From Favolaschia claudopus (taxonomy: Eukaryota > Basidiomycota > Agaricomycetes > Agaricales > Mycenaceae): 64,000 bases of DNA. The stretch is from contig JAWWNJ010000244.1 of assembly GCA_037176885.1 (NCBI GenBank), positions 124,001-188,000 of the forward strand. Direction: 5' to 3'. The notes under the pieces are model-generated. The model worked only from the letters and a program-made list of their open reading frames with translations. It was not told the DNA's origin and did not search any database. Positions 42,974 to 52,876 of the stretch are shown one piece after another. The position numbers were made by a program, and so were the translations under genes. Numbering within the stretch: position 1 is the first letter of the stretch; each line of letters opens with the position of its first letter.

Positions 42974-44895
42974 TTATTGGATTTTTAGTTCCATTAGTAT
43001 TGCTGAGCAATCAACGAGGCCGCAGCGTACCCCAGCCGGTTTATATCCAGCGATATGTAGATATATCGATGCTTTCTTGTGGGAGGAAATAATTCTTGGA
43101 TAGTCGTTCTCCCCTTGAATTGGTAGTCGCTCTCTCAGCAGCCTGTGAGTCAATGAGTATGGACCAAATACAAGATTCCGACTTGCCCTCTCAAGTATAG
43201 CCTGTGGCGTGGCGGGAGGCCCACCATGAAGCGGATCTGGCAAGCTGGGTCCAGGCACACGCGAAGTCCACGTAGTGTCCTTCAACACTGGAGATTTAGG
43301 GAGCATAGCCTCACCAGGAGGTCGAAATTGCAGAGCCGTGCTGACCAGACCTGATCGCGTCTGTTCGGCTGCTGGGGTAGGAAGGGGTCGTGCACCATGA
43401 CTTGAACGAGGGGACACGGATAGCTCCTTGTGCTCGCCTTCAACGGAGTAGAAGACGGTGGCAGGTTGAGCTTCGGGCTCGCGCAGTGGATATATCGGCG
43501 ACTCCGGCAACTCCCGGCACACCCAAACCCGACGGACCATCACGCTTCCTGAGTCTTCCCCAGCAGAAAATTCACCTTGCAGTTTTCAAAAACAGTCAAG
43601 TTCTGCTCTTCTGTCTCCTTCACACTAAATTTCTCAAATCTGCGAAGGATATAACTTCACCCGTGGCCGAGCCGTGGCACGGCCGGGGCGGCCGTCTTTC
43701 GACGGGCCGTGTGCTGTGCCACCCGTGCCGTGACCTGGACCAAAATATGGTTGACGGCACGGCACCCGTTTGACGGCTACCGTCGAGCCGTGACCACGGT
43801 AACGGGCGGCAGCCCTAGAAAGGCAGTGTCCATCTCTTCAGGAATATGGAAGAAGTGGGCTAAGTCATAGGTGTGGTGACTATAACCTTGAGGCCAAAGC
43901 GGTCTGTAATGCGGTACTTGATCATATAAAAACTGCATAGCATCGGCCAGATGTCGCTCTTTAGAATTCATTTCTTGATAGATTTCGGGCGCTGTGGAAG
44001 TTGGAGACCTCAAGATCTCCTCCGTGGATACAATCTCCGAACGATACTTGGTAAGATTTCTTTGAGCAAGGTCCATTCTCTTGCTGAGAGCGGACTGCTA
44101 TCATCTCTCCTAAATGCCGAGCGCTTCTCAATACTGAAAGAAGAACTTGGCCAGGGTCGGTGGTAAAGACTGAAGTCCTTCCGGGGGATAAGGCCGCGGC
44201 TCTATCTAGAAGAGCCTGCATTTGCTTCAAAGTCCTCGAAACATGCATAAATTGGCTAGCTCCTAAGCCAAATTTGTCCACTGACGCCGTCTCATACGCT
44301 TTGAAGAGGGCCTCGAGATGTTGGATCACTTCTCGTGGGTCTATCCTCTGTTCTGGCGACTTAGGAGCTTCAGTAAGAGTAGTCATGGAGCTAGCTGTTG
44401 ACGGAGTCGGAGGCGAGGAAGGGGGCAAAGGACTATTCTCGACGATGTGGTCTAAATTGACCTCAAGAGGGACGACGGGGGAAGACACGTGTGTGGTTTC
44501 AAGCGTCGTAACCGGTAATAGCGGTTGGGCAGTAGGCGCTTTAGATTTCCGGTATATAGTGGGTAACGCTTGAAAATCCAATTGTTTTCCCCGATGTGTG
44601 GCGCCTTTAGTTCTTGAAGCAGCGGGACTGTCTACAGAAGGTCCAAAGGGCAATTGAAAAGGTTTCTTGACGGGGGATACTGAGCGCGAGTTGACAGTGG
44701 TAACGGGAAGAGATTTAGTCCTTGAGACACTGGGTAACTCAGGCTTAGCAGATCGCGCTGCCGAAGCTCGAGTTGGCGCGAATAAACGTGAACTGGCTGG
44801 TTCCGCCTTTACTGAGATTTGAGTGCGAGAAGTCGTTGTCCTCCCTCGAGCAGACGAAAAGCTCGGGATACACTGAGGGTCGGCCAGATCGTCTC
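42974..44895 (-). pseudogene. Ser/Pro-rich orphan gene, interrupted
   Basis: Minus-strand coding segments read in order: from about 44895 (DDLADPQCIPSFSSARGRTT) to 43961 with PLLPVTTLETTHVSSPVVPL and IDPREVIQHLEALFKAYETA; 44076-43816 with YRSEIVSTEEILRSPTSTAP and FFHIPEEMDTAFLGLP; and from about 43590 to 42974 with SGSVMVRRVWVCRELPES and AILERASRNLVFGPYSLTHR. The frame changes near 44080 (a possible short intron ending tagcag) and is cut at about 43816 by a GC-rich element. No start codon is seen for the first segment. Low-complexity N-terminal part plus a helical middle; a gag-like origin is possible but no zinc knuckle or enzyme motif is present. Confidence 0.35.
43660..43818. mobile_element. 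GC-rich hAT-like remnant
   Basis: The stretch is built of gccgtg/cacggc words. Read from the right, it begins ctagggctgccgcccgttac and gtggtcacggctcgacggta, resembling a TAGGG-type hAT end. The left end (cccgtggccgagccgtggca) is only loosely complementary and no 8-bp target duplication is seen. It interrupts the orphan gene at 42974-44895. Confidence 0.35.
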
Positions 44896-45782
44896 AGATG
44901 AATATTCCCAATGTGTCCACTTTGTGAGGACCCGCAAGTCCTCGTTGGGCTTTAATTCACTGAGAACAACGTAGGGCTGGCTCCGAGCTTGTGTGAAGGG
45001 CCTTAATAGATTACAGTCTGATTTCTCAAGAGCAATCCCTCTAGGCCGGATATCCGAGCGCTAAATGAAGGATTGCTCAACCTTGCTCGAATATTTCGTT
45101 GCAGGGAGAAGTGAGCGCCAGCAAGCGCTAATCGGGAGAATATCCCTTGTATATTCCTCACAAGGAGAATCTACGTTCCCCTTTCCTCTCTGTTTGACCC
45201 TTACCTCAATCAGCACCTTAGTAGGTCTGGAGAGGTGCTTTGGCGCAATCCAGAGGATGGGGGAGTAGATCAGATAGTAGTTATTTCTTCGTGTATCAAC
45301 TACAAGCTACATCAGGAAGTAACTAATTCAACGAGAAAAATATGCGTGATACAAGTACAAGATTTGAAGCTGGAGACTCGACACCAAGGAGTTGAACAGG
45401 CAGACACAGATTGTCGGACAGAAAGCTGTCCGTGAACTGGCACGGGAATCAAGTAGTACCTTCTGATCGTCATCCGTTCAGTAGAACTTGAGAGGGTGGT
45501 TTGCTGTCTTCAAATTCGTCCTCAACGTGTTCCGGAAAATCGGACCCGACAAGAAAATAACTAGACCGGTGACCGTCTGTCTATGGAGGCAAGCCTGTGG
45601 ATAGACAGACCGGTCAATCTGAGTTTGAAATGCCATGTCAATCTCGGTTACCAAAAAAGGTTATTGCAGCAGGGGTCGCCGAGTGATTTGATCGATGTCA
45701 AATACCGAACAAACAACGCGCTCCTCACCTTCTTCCTTCATCTGGACGCGTCTGATACCCTCCATGACCTCAATTAGCCAGC
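44896..45782. other. Mostly unassigned; hairpin and shared segment
   Basis: Holds the second copy (about 45365-45515) of the segment at 27890-28080. It also has a hairpin: gtctgtctat at 45575-45584 pairs perfectly with atagacagac at 45601-45610, with accgg/ccggt extending it. No open frame here has coding character. Confidence 0.4.
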
Positions 45783-48218
45783 ATGGACAACTCTAATACC
45801 CTTCTACTTCCTACTATAAAACTCTGGCTCTATTTTGCTCGTGGATTATCGCTCTCGGAACTCGAATCATTCGCCCAGCACAATATTCCGGCTAATCTTC
45901 CTTTACCTGCTGCATACCTCAATTCTCTCAACGATGACTACAAAACAATTGCCCTCAGAGCTTGCATTCTTGTTTTTATAGCTAGTAATAAGCGCATGGT
46001 TCCTTGACAATAACAGCTCGAAGCGACAAATGCACTCGCTCATGGTCTCGATTGCACCGTTGATTCTGGTACCGGCTCTGGGAAAACACTATGTCAAATC
46101 ATTCTTAATTTACTATATCCCAACAGCTCCAAATGCTACAGGTATTCATCAGCTCTTCGCTTGCACACCCTCTCATGATTGCCTAGGCTGCGGAATTGGA
46201 GCGCTGGGGAGTCAGTACAGCTTGCATCAATGAGGATACTCCAAGTGACCGTAACTTATGGGAGGTGCGTGCAACTCCGTCTCGTTACCTTTCTTTCTGC
46301 TCTAATAGTCAACAGCGCATCCGAGATGGACTCTACCAACACCTCCTTGTTCAACCGGGGCAGCTACAAAATACAAATATATCAGGGTCACCTGCCTCAA
46401 CTAGCCCGCCTCCTTCACAAACAAGCTTTTGTCAAAAGTATCGCTCGTGTGCACGTCGATGAAGCCCATTTCCACTATCCATGGTCTTCCTCCGTTTCGC
46501 CCTGCTTGGGGAAAGCTTATTGAATTCCGCCTTCGCCTTCCCAAGGGTGTTCCATTCCAGCTCAACTCCGGGATGCTACCGCCTCATATCAAGAAAGCTC
46601 TTCACGATCATTTAAATTTCGACCCGCAGCGCGCACTGTCTTCAAAGCTGTCATCCAATCAACCCAACATAGTCTACGCTACTCACTGAATTGTCGGCTC
46701 GCTGAAGGACTTTCGTAATGCCGACGTCTTGACTTCAATCCCCTACAAACCGCTTGTCAAATGTCTCGTTTTTGTAAGGGCAACCTTTAGGACCCGAGAT
46801 GTCTTGAGGGTCTAGCGAGGGAGAATCCAAAGTTAATTCAAGATGCTACTAGGAATACATTACAGTGCACCTAGCGAGGGAGAATCCAAAGAGAAGAAAG
46901 GCTAAGGATTCTTACGCTAGGTGTGGCAAACATATACTAACTAGTTCCCACAAGGCCGGGTCAACCGGCAATAGTCCCTGGCCCGATCACATGCTAAGTC
47001 CCACCTTGATGACGTAGTTGGACTGGGATCTTGTGTACCCAAAAATAGAACTCTGTCATAGTTTGATGGAGCTCCACAGGAATGATGTAATGGGACCCAA
47101 GTCCCTTTGTGTCATGCTGCGCAGAACAGGGGTTCCCCTGACAGTTTTCCTTGACGACACCGAGATCTAGACGACCGTCTCTCGGAGCATCTGCGGAACA
47201 CAGGGATCATTTGACACTATCATGGCGGCATGTCCAAAGACTATCTCACCAAGGTTTTCGACGATTTCTCTGACCCAAACGGTGTCTGCAAAATTTTGAA
47301 TGCGACAGAAGGTGCATCTACGGTAATTAATGTGTCATTCCCTAGCCTAATACGGTACCGGGTATTGATGTCATTCAGGGCCTGGATGTTCCCAATATTG
47401 AAGCTGTGATTGAATATGGACTACCGCAGAAAAAATCTACCAGTCAAGAACGTGGCGGAAGAGCTGGTCGGCGTGGGCAATTCGCTGTTTATCTTAGTAT
47501 GGCTGAGCCGTGGGCCTACACTGCTTCATTAGATACTGTTCTTGCTGACTGTATGGACCCGGATCGTCCGTTATGTGGTCGCCTCGCGAAAATGACTCCA
47601 AAACCTGCACGTGCTGGTCTGGCGATGATTCTATATGTTCGTTCTTCGATCTGTCTCTGCAAGATGATATCAGATTATCTCGCAGACCAATCACCGGAAG
47701 GTAAGTTCTCTTCCGTGTTACATGAAACTCATGCTTACACTCCGCTAGCCCTCTCAATATCCTTCGAGTGGTGTTGCGAGAAAGTTCACCCTGGTCGACC
47801 AGAACTACAATTTGATAAGCGCAAATTCTTCCAGGGTCGATTCATATACCAGGAAGCGGACAGATCTATTTACGCTGGCGCATCTGATGAGAAGGATTGT
47901 GTCCATCTGAATCCCCCAGTTTCCCGCAAGCGTGGACTACGCAGCACCTCGAATCGCAAAGTTGACCAACGTGCTCCACTTCAAGCACTCATTCGATCGT
48001 GGCTTACAAAGGCTCATTCAACCGATGAGCTACGCGATGTCCGTCCGGCGTCATTCATATTGGATGCAAAATCAATCAAGACCCTCTCGACCGTTCACCC
48101 AGACCGGATGAAGACAGTAGAGGACGTGACTGCAGCATTGGACGAAACCGAGGAATGGATGATGGAGTGGGGTTCTATGACGGTTTTTATCAGACAAAAA
48201 TACAATGCCATCCAATGA
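45783..48218 (+). pseudogene. RecQ-type DNA helicase, decayed
   Basis: The order of fragments follows a RecQ helicase. It opens with an N-terminal exon MDNSNTLLLPTIKLWLYFAR with LSELESFAQHNIPANLPLPA. Walker A is CTVDSGTGSGKTLCQ near 46053-46100. RWGVSTACINEDT precedes a DEAH box (ARVHVDEAHFH near 46445-46475), then GKLIEFRLRLPKGVPFQLNS. After a stop and an inserted stretch come SEHLR and YHGGMSKDYLT, STGLDVPNIEAVIEYGLP (spliced across about 47320-47380) and motif VI QERGGRAGRRGQFAVYL. The C-terminal frame 47406-48218 is open for 270 codons. At least three frame changes and an in-frame stop at about 46687-46689 rule out a normal product. RecQ enzymes unwind DNA 3'-5' in repair; Agaricomycete genomes often carry many decayed copies. 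Confidence 0.7.
46785..47135. repeat. Insertion inside the RecQ pseudogene
   Basis: Helicase coding similarity stops after PYKPLVKCLVF near 46770 and resumes at VFLDDTE near 47145. The stretch between has no coding sense. It contains a direct repeat, ctagcgagggagaatccaaa at about 46813 and 46870, and a small inverted structure caggggttcccctg near 47127. Borders and class undetermined. Confidence 0.4.
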
Positions 48219-49320
48219 CATTTTCATTGACATTGATGTTTTCGATGTAAATCAGTGCAATTTGATGCATCCAGATGCAATGCATTGCAAATGGGTGTAG
48301 TTCAGTGATAGAGCCAATGTGATTCGGTGCAATCTAGTGAGATAGGCCTTTGGTCAAGCTTCACTGCATTGCATTGATTTTTACCATTCAAAAAGTGCAT
48401 TGAGGTTGCATCAACCCCCACCGGCAGCCGGCACAGCATCAAACATTGATTTCCGTTGTTGTTCTCCCCCAATGAGGCTCTTCTGAACTTTCAGACGCAA
48501 TTCAGACGGCACGAAGATATCTTTCGTTAGAGTCGGCACAGACCTATTCGGAGTCTATTCAGTATTCTTGATAAAGTGCTATGCACAGACGTAGTACTTA
48601 CCTATCTTCACTCCAAAGAGTGGGCTCTGGAGGATGGATGATGTTTTAAATTGAACTTGGCTTTCGGTGACTCTCGAGGCATACTTTCTATATATTCAAG
48701 GCAGCCTGGCTGCAGGAGGAATATATCTGAATGTTCTCAGACGCCTGACAAGGTTTAATGGCAAATTATCTGGTACCGATGATCAAATAGTACTTACTCA
48801 ATTGCAACTGGTCATAATAGCTTGCCTCTGTATAGCTAGGGGATGCAGAATTTCATAGCTGTATGTAGGGAATGATATTAACAATCGTAAATAGGCTGAG
48901 GGATTGAATGAGAAAGCTAGAAGTCCATCAGAAATGTGCAGGACTGGTCAGTGCAGCATTGCTGGTGTGTTCCACCTCAAAATCTGAGAATGCTGGTAGG
49001 TTTCCCAACATTCTGGGTGGATTTCCACCTGGAAACCTCCCACATAACACCAAGCAAACACCAAGGGTGTTATATGCAAATACGCCCTACCATATATTTT
49101 AACTGGTATAATGGGCAATTTTGAATGCTCGCATCTCCTCCTGAATCTCTTACCTGACTCCACTAAACCTTCCATTGACAATTAGGTGAAGATACATAAG
49201 AAAAAATTATGACGGATGCGAAACATAACTCAAAGAACACCAAAAGAATGTTGGTCTCATCAATGACATCATATTTCCGGCGCCTAATCGTGACAAAGGG
49301 ATCAAGTAAACGGCAAGTAA
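48219..49320. other. No gene; old repeat-like sequence
   Basis: 48220-48450 is dense in atgcattgca/gtgcaa words (for example gatgcaatgcattgcaaat) and may be an old MITE. The rest shows small open frames without coding character. Confidence 0.35.
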
Positions 49321-49781
49321 TGTAAGGCTCCAGGAGCGCTTACGAGGGTTACTGTCTAACGGAATCCCTGGCGGGAGTGGAAAAGCCTTATAATGTGGTA
49401 AGACCCTTGTTTGAACGGTCTAGCTCGCAGAAAACTACAAGGAGACAAATTCTCAAGCTCTCAGACGTAGTTCTCTTCAGTCTCCCGAATACTCAAGAGG
49501 ATTGGAGCCAACTGAGAGGGCGATCTGTAAAGATCAGTGGAAATAGTCGTATAATCAGAGAAATATAGCCTCGCGCCTAGAGCCTCAAATAGAGCCTAGG
49601 CAAGGCCAAAATATGTCCAGCCGACACCCGTGCCTCTCACAGAGCTTCGGAGTTACTCAACGAAAGCTGAGGAGGCTAAATGGGTGATTTGGTAGAAGTA
49701 AAGATGATAATAATCATGTGATCTGAGTACATGTGACTTGTAGCTAAACGAGTAAGAAAAGTACGTATATGATACCTTACA
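49321..49781 (+). repeat. LTR, probably the 5' LTR of retroelement 2
   Basis: Begins tgtaagg (49321) and ends ccttaca (49781), a perfect 7-bp inverted terminus of the TG...CA type; 461 bp. The 5 bases to the left (agtaa) and right (gagcc) differ, so it is not a solo LTR: the element must extend to one side. A gag start codon 666 bases to the right in plus orientation makes the 5' LTR reading likely. The alternative is the 3' LTR of a minus-strand element, because the minus strand has a purine-rich agagtggggggctc next to it. Confidence 0.5.
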
Positions 49782-50446
49782 GAGCCCCCCACTCTTGAGC
49801 TGCAAGGAAAAGAACATGTGCGAAGGGAGGGAATGGCGGGAGAAAAAACGAGAGGAAAAATTTTGCCCTGCACTGCACCTTCGAGATATCTCCATTCCAA
49901 CTCCATGAGCTGCTCCGCATCCACTTCGCCTCCATCTCCGATGTCCCTCAGATTCCGCTCCAGGCCCTGGTCACTGCGCAACCAGTACCATACCACACCA
50001 CGACCATCTTAAGTCGCCATGCTCCCATCCATACCTATCCTACCCTAGTGCCCCCCACGAAAGTAGCCGATTGTAGGGATCGACCGAGATCGGATGCTTT
50101 CGGAACCCACCACAAATAAATCAGCCCCCCAGTCTGAACGTATGGTGTGGGCTGCGGTGGGTGAATGAATGAATGAGGCTGGGTGTTAGGGACATGAATT
50201 ATATAATACTGATTACACATACTCCGCATGTATTGGGGATCAGCCAGCGTGGGAAAAGGGACTTTCTTTTCACCTACGTTGACTGACCCAGACTATTTCG
50301 ATATAGTATTTGGTTCGGTTCATTCGGGTGAACGTCTAAGTCTACACGCTCTACATCTTTTTGAACCTCAAAGCTCCTACTGGAGCGCTATATTCAAAAT
50401 TCTTCCAATACTACACGTACTTTGAAGAAACAACGGGGATTCTACA
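49782..50446 (+). other. Leader of retroelement 2
   Basis: 666 bases from the LTR to the gag ATG. A minus-strand frame (49996-49676, LERNLRDIGDGGEVDAEQLM) is visible but unsupported. I could not recognise a tRNA-type primer-binding site. The gaatgaatgaatgagg near 50163 is a short simple repeat. Confidence 0.35.
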
Positions 50447-50455
50447 ATGGCGACC

Positions 50456-51013
50456 TGTCACGTCCCGTGCCCCTTACGGCACTCCGAACTCCGACTCCGA
50501 ACTCCGGCCCCACGTCAAACACTGACCGGACACAGACTTGCCTTCGGACTCCGGGTTTTACGCAATGAAGGTCTTCTGAGCGTTTTCCCGTATAACTGTC
50601 TTGGCATTCTTATTGTCTCTTGCCTCATGTATGTTCCTATGACTTATGCATCACCGACATCCATCCTCCGTTATTGTCTTCGCTTAACACTTACCATTTC
50701 CGTCCGGACTCCTTATTGTTCTTATTGTTCTCCACCGGACTTACTCCGGACTTTCTACTTAGTATAAATACTTCTGTATTCCGTCTATGTACTTTAGTCT
50801 GAATATCGACTAAGTCTGTCTCTATCTTTGTTTGACTCCGTCCGAACTCCGCTCCGACTCCGCTCCGCAAATTGGGCCTTGGGCGTTCGGAAGGGCGCAG
50901 CGCACGAGCTGAAGCCAAGCCCACTCCGACACCTCGGACTCCGATCTCCGATCTCCGACCTCCGGTTCCGATCCGCGGACTTTGCCCTTTGAGTCCGTAC
51001 ACGGTACTTGACA
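50456..51013 (+). repeat. Retroelement 1, 5' LTR (558 bp)
   Basis: Starts tgtcacgtcccg and ends gtacttgaca, giving tgtca/tgaca ends. Differs from the 3' LTR by one extra base near gtgccc(a)cttacggc and substitutions at acacagac/acacggac and ataactgtc/ataaccgtc. Confidence 0.95.
50763..50770 (+). promoter_or_regulatory. TATA box in the LTR
   Basis: tataaata in the 5' LTR. The predicted transcript start agtctgaatat begins 33 bases downstream at 50796, a normal distance. The same box recurs in the 3' LTR at about 58419-58426. Confidence 0.7.
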
Positions 51014-51015
51014 GT

Positions 51016-51026
51016 ATATTCAGACT
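51016..51026 (+). promoter_or_regulatory. Self-priming primer-binding site
   Basis: atattcagact, two bases past the 5' LTR, is the exact reverse complement of agtctgaatat at 50796-50806 inside the LTR, 33 bases after the TATA box. The 11-nt length and position match the Tf1/sushi mechanism, in which the RNA's own 5' end folds back to prime minus-strand DNA synthesis instead of a tRNA. The role is inferred from this complementarity. Confidence 0.75.
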
Positions 51027-51048
51027 GCACTTCTGACGCCCACTGTCT

Positions 51049-52876
51049 ATGAATCGGGAGCCTTTCATCGGACCTCTCCCGAAACAACAAGCCGACCGCG
51101 AACAACGTGCTGCAGCCCGGCACCACCGCAGTCAGCTCATTGCTCCTCAACCAGTTTCTCCGGTCCGAACTTCTTTCCTCACCACATCTTCTGGCATTGC
51201 CGCTCGGGAAGCGGAATCTCGACGTCTTACGGATAACTTCGATCAAAGTCGCTGGGCTGCTTACCAGGCTTCTCATCCGACGGAAATCTACTCCAGGGAA
51301 GTCTTCTCAGCGAATCTCCGGCGGACCTCCGAAGCCGCTGCTCGCGCCGCACACCAACAACGCCAGACCGGGCACGTCTCCGGTATTCCTCCGACCATGC
51401 CCACCATAACCCAAACCACCACTACCACTTTGCCTACGGCTCCGGTTCACCCCATGGACTCCGCGTCCAACGCTCCTCACGATCGATCCCGCTTTGTGCC
51501 AGCTGGTCCGACCTCCGTTCTTCGGGAGGCGGACGAGGATCAACGGTCAGTTCACTCCTCCCAGCGTCTCTTCGGCAGTGCTGGGCCTTATCACCGTCCT
51601 GAGGATCATGGGTCTGCATTCTCTCGGTCTCCGAGCCCTCCTCGGGGCCCTCGTTCTCACAATCCGTTCCGCGAAGGCTCCGCTCCTCCGCCGGGCCCCG
51701 GCGGTGACGGAGGTGGCGATGACGGGGGTGATGACGGAGGCGGTGGAGATGGTCCTTTCGGACCCCGCAATCCACCTTCTCCTCTCCCTCCGCGTTTCGG
51801 TCGCCAACCCTTCACTATGAACGACATGCAGGCTCTCCTCGCGACATTCAACCAATCTCTCGGTCAGGCTATTGGAACTGCCATCACCGGTAACACCGGC
51901 TCCTCCGACAAGTCCCGGGCCCGCGTTCGCGACCCCGACACTTTCGATGGCAAGGATCCGGACAAGCTTCGGACTTTCCTGTTCCAGGGCTTGCTCAATT
52001 TCAACGACCGCCCCAGCGCTTTCCGGAGCGACCGCCAGAAAATCAACTACATGATTTCCTACCTCACTGGCGACGCGCTCGGTTGGTTTGAACCCTCCAT
52101 TGTCGACCCCGATCCTCTCGAGCCAACTCCGGCTTGGTTCTCGGACTACGACGTCTTTGTCCGCGAACTCCAGGTCAACTTCGGAGTTTACGACGCCCGC
52201 CAGGACGCCGAAAACGAGATCGTGGCCCTCTCCATGGCCGACAGTCAAAAGATCCAGCGCTACCTTGTCCGGTTCAACAAGCTATCGCAGCTTACCGGCT
52301 GGAATGCGATGGCCCTCCGCAAGACCTTTTACGACGGTCTTCCGGAGCGCATCCGGATCAAACTCCGTGACCTCCCCGGCGGACTCCCGACCGCTCTTGA
52401 CACCATGAAATTGGCAGCTCAGACGATCGACGCGAGTCACTGGGAATGGCAGAAGGAACAGAAACTCCGCACGGCTCACCGGGGTGCTCAGCCTTCGCCG
52501 AAGGACAAGCCCGGTAAGCCCGGCAACACCGGTACCTCCGGTAACCAGCCTAACGCGACCACCGCTGCTGTTGCGGGTGGAAACCGCAGGAAGAAGCAGA
52601 AGTCCGGTGGCGGCGGGGGGGAACGGCGGGAACGCCGGTGGATCCCCCGCTCAAGCTGCGACTCCTGCTCCGGCCGCGGAGAAACCCTACAAGAAGCACT
52701 TGGGCGCCGATGGGAAACTCCTGCCCGCCGAACGCGCTCGTCGCATCGCGGAGAATCTTTGCCTCCTGTGCGGAGGTAAGGGTCACCGTGCTGATGAGTG
52801 CCCGAAGAAGAAGTCCGCCGCCGCTCGCGCAGCTACAACTCCGGCTGCCGCTCCCGCTACCGAGCCGGGAAAATGA
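51049..52876 (+). pseudogene. gag: Retroelement 1 gag, with a +1 shift in a G run
   Basis: Starts MNREPFIGPLPKQQADREQR. A Ser/Pro/Gly-rich N-terminal half is followed by the retrotransposon gag core (DPDKLRTFLFQGLLNFNDRP, KINYMISYLTGDALGWFEPS, YLVRFNKLSQLTGW). At about 52611-52621 a run of seven G breaks the frame. The first frame ends at 52779, while the correct continuation is in the next frame to 52876 with NGGNAGGSPAQAA and a canonical CCHC zinc knuckle CLLCGGKGHRADEC. The TGA stop at 52874-52876 overlaps the pol ATG. The shift may be a mutation, a base-call error or, less likely, a programmed slip. Confidence 0.8.

Noticed and set aside
43660..43818. Complete hAT element
   Set aside because: Only one end looks like a hAT terminus and no 8-bp target duplication was found; kept as a low-confidence remnant.
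45567..45616. Hairpin as a terminator or RNA gene
   Set aside because: A 10-bp perfect stem alone, without U-run or conserved context in a eukaryotic genome, does not support an RNA feature.
49321..49781. Solo LTR
   Set aside because: The 5-bp flanks (agtaa and gagcc) differ, so it should belong to a longer element; a gag start lies downstream.
51547..52248. 233-codon minus-strand frame inside gag of element 1
   Set aside because: Opposite strand of the gag core, which is clearly coding on the plus strand; no motifs.
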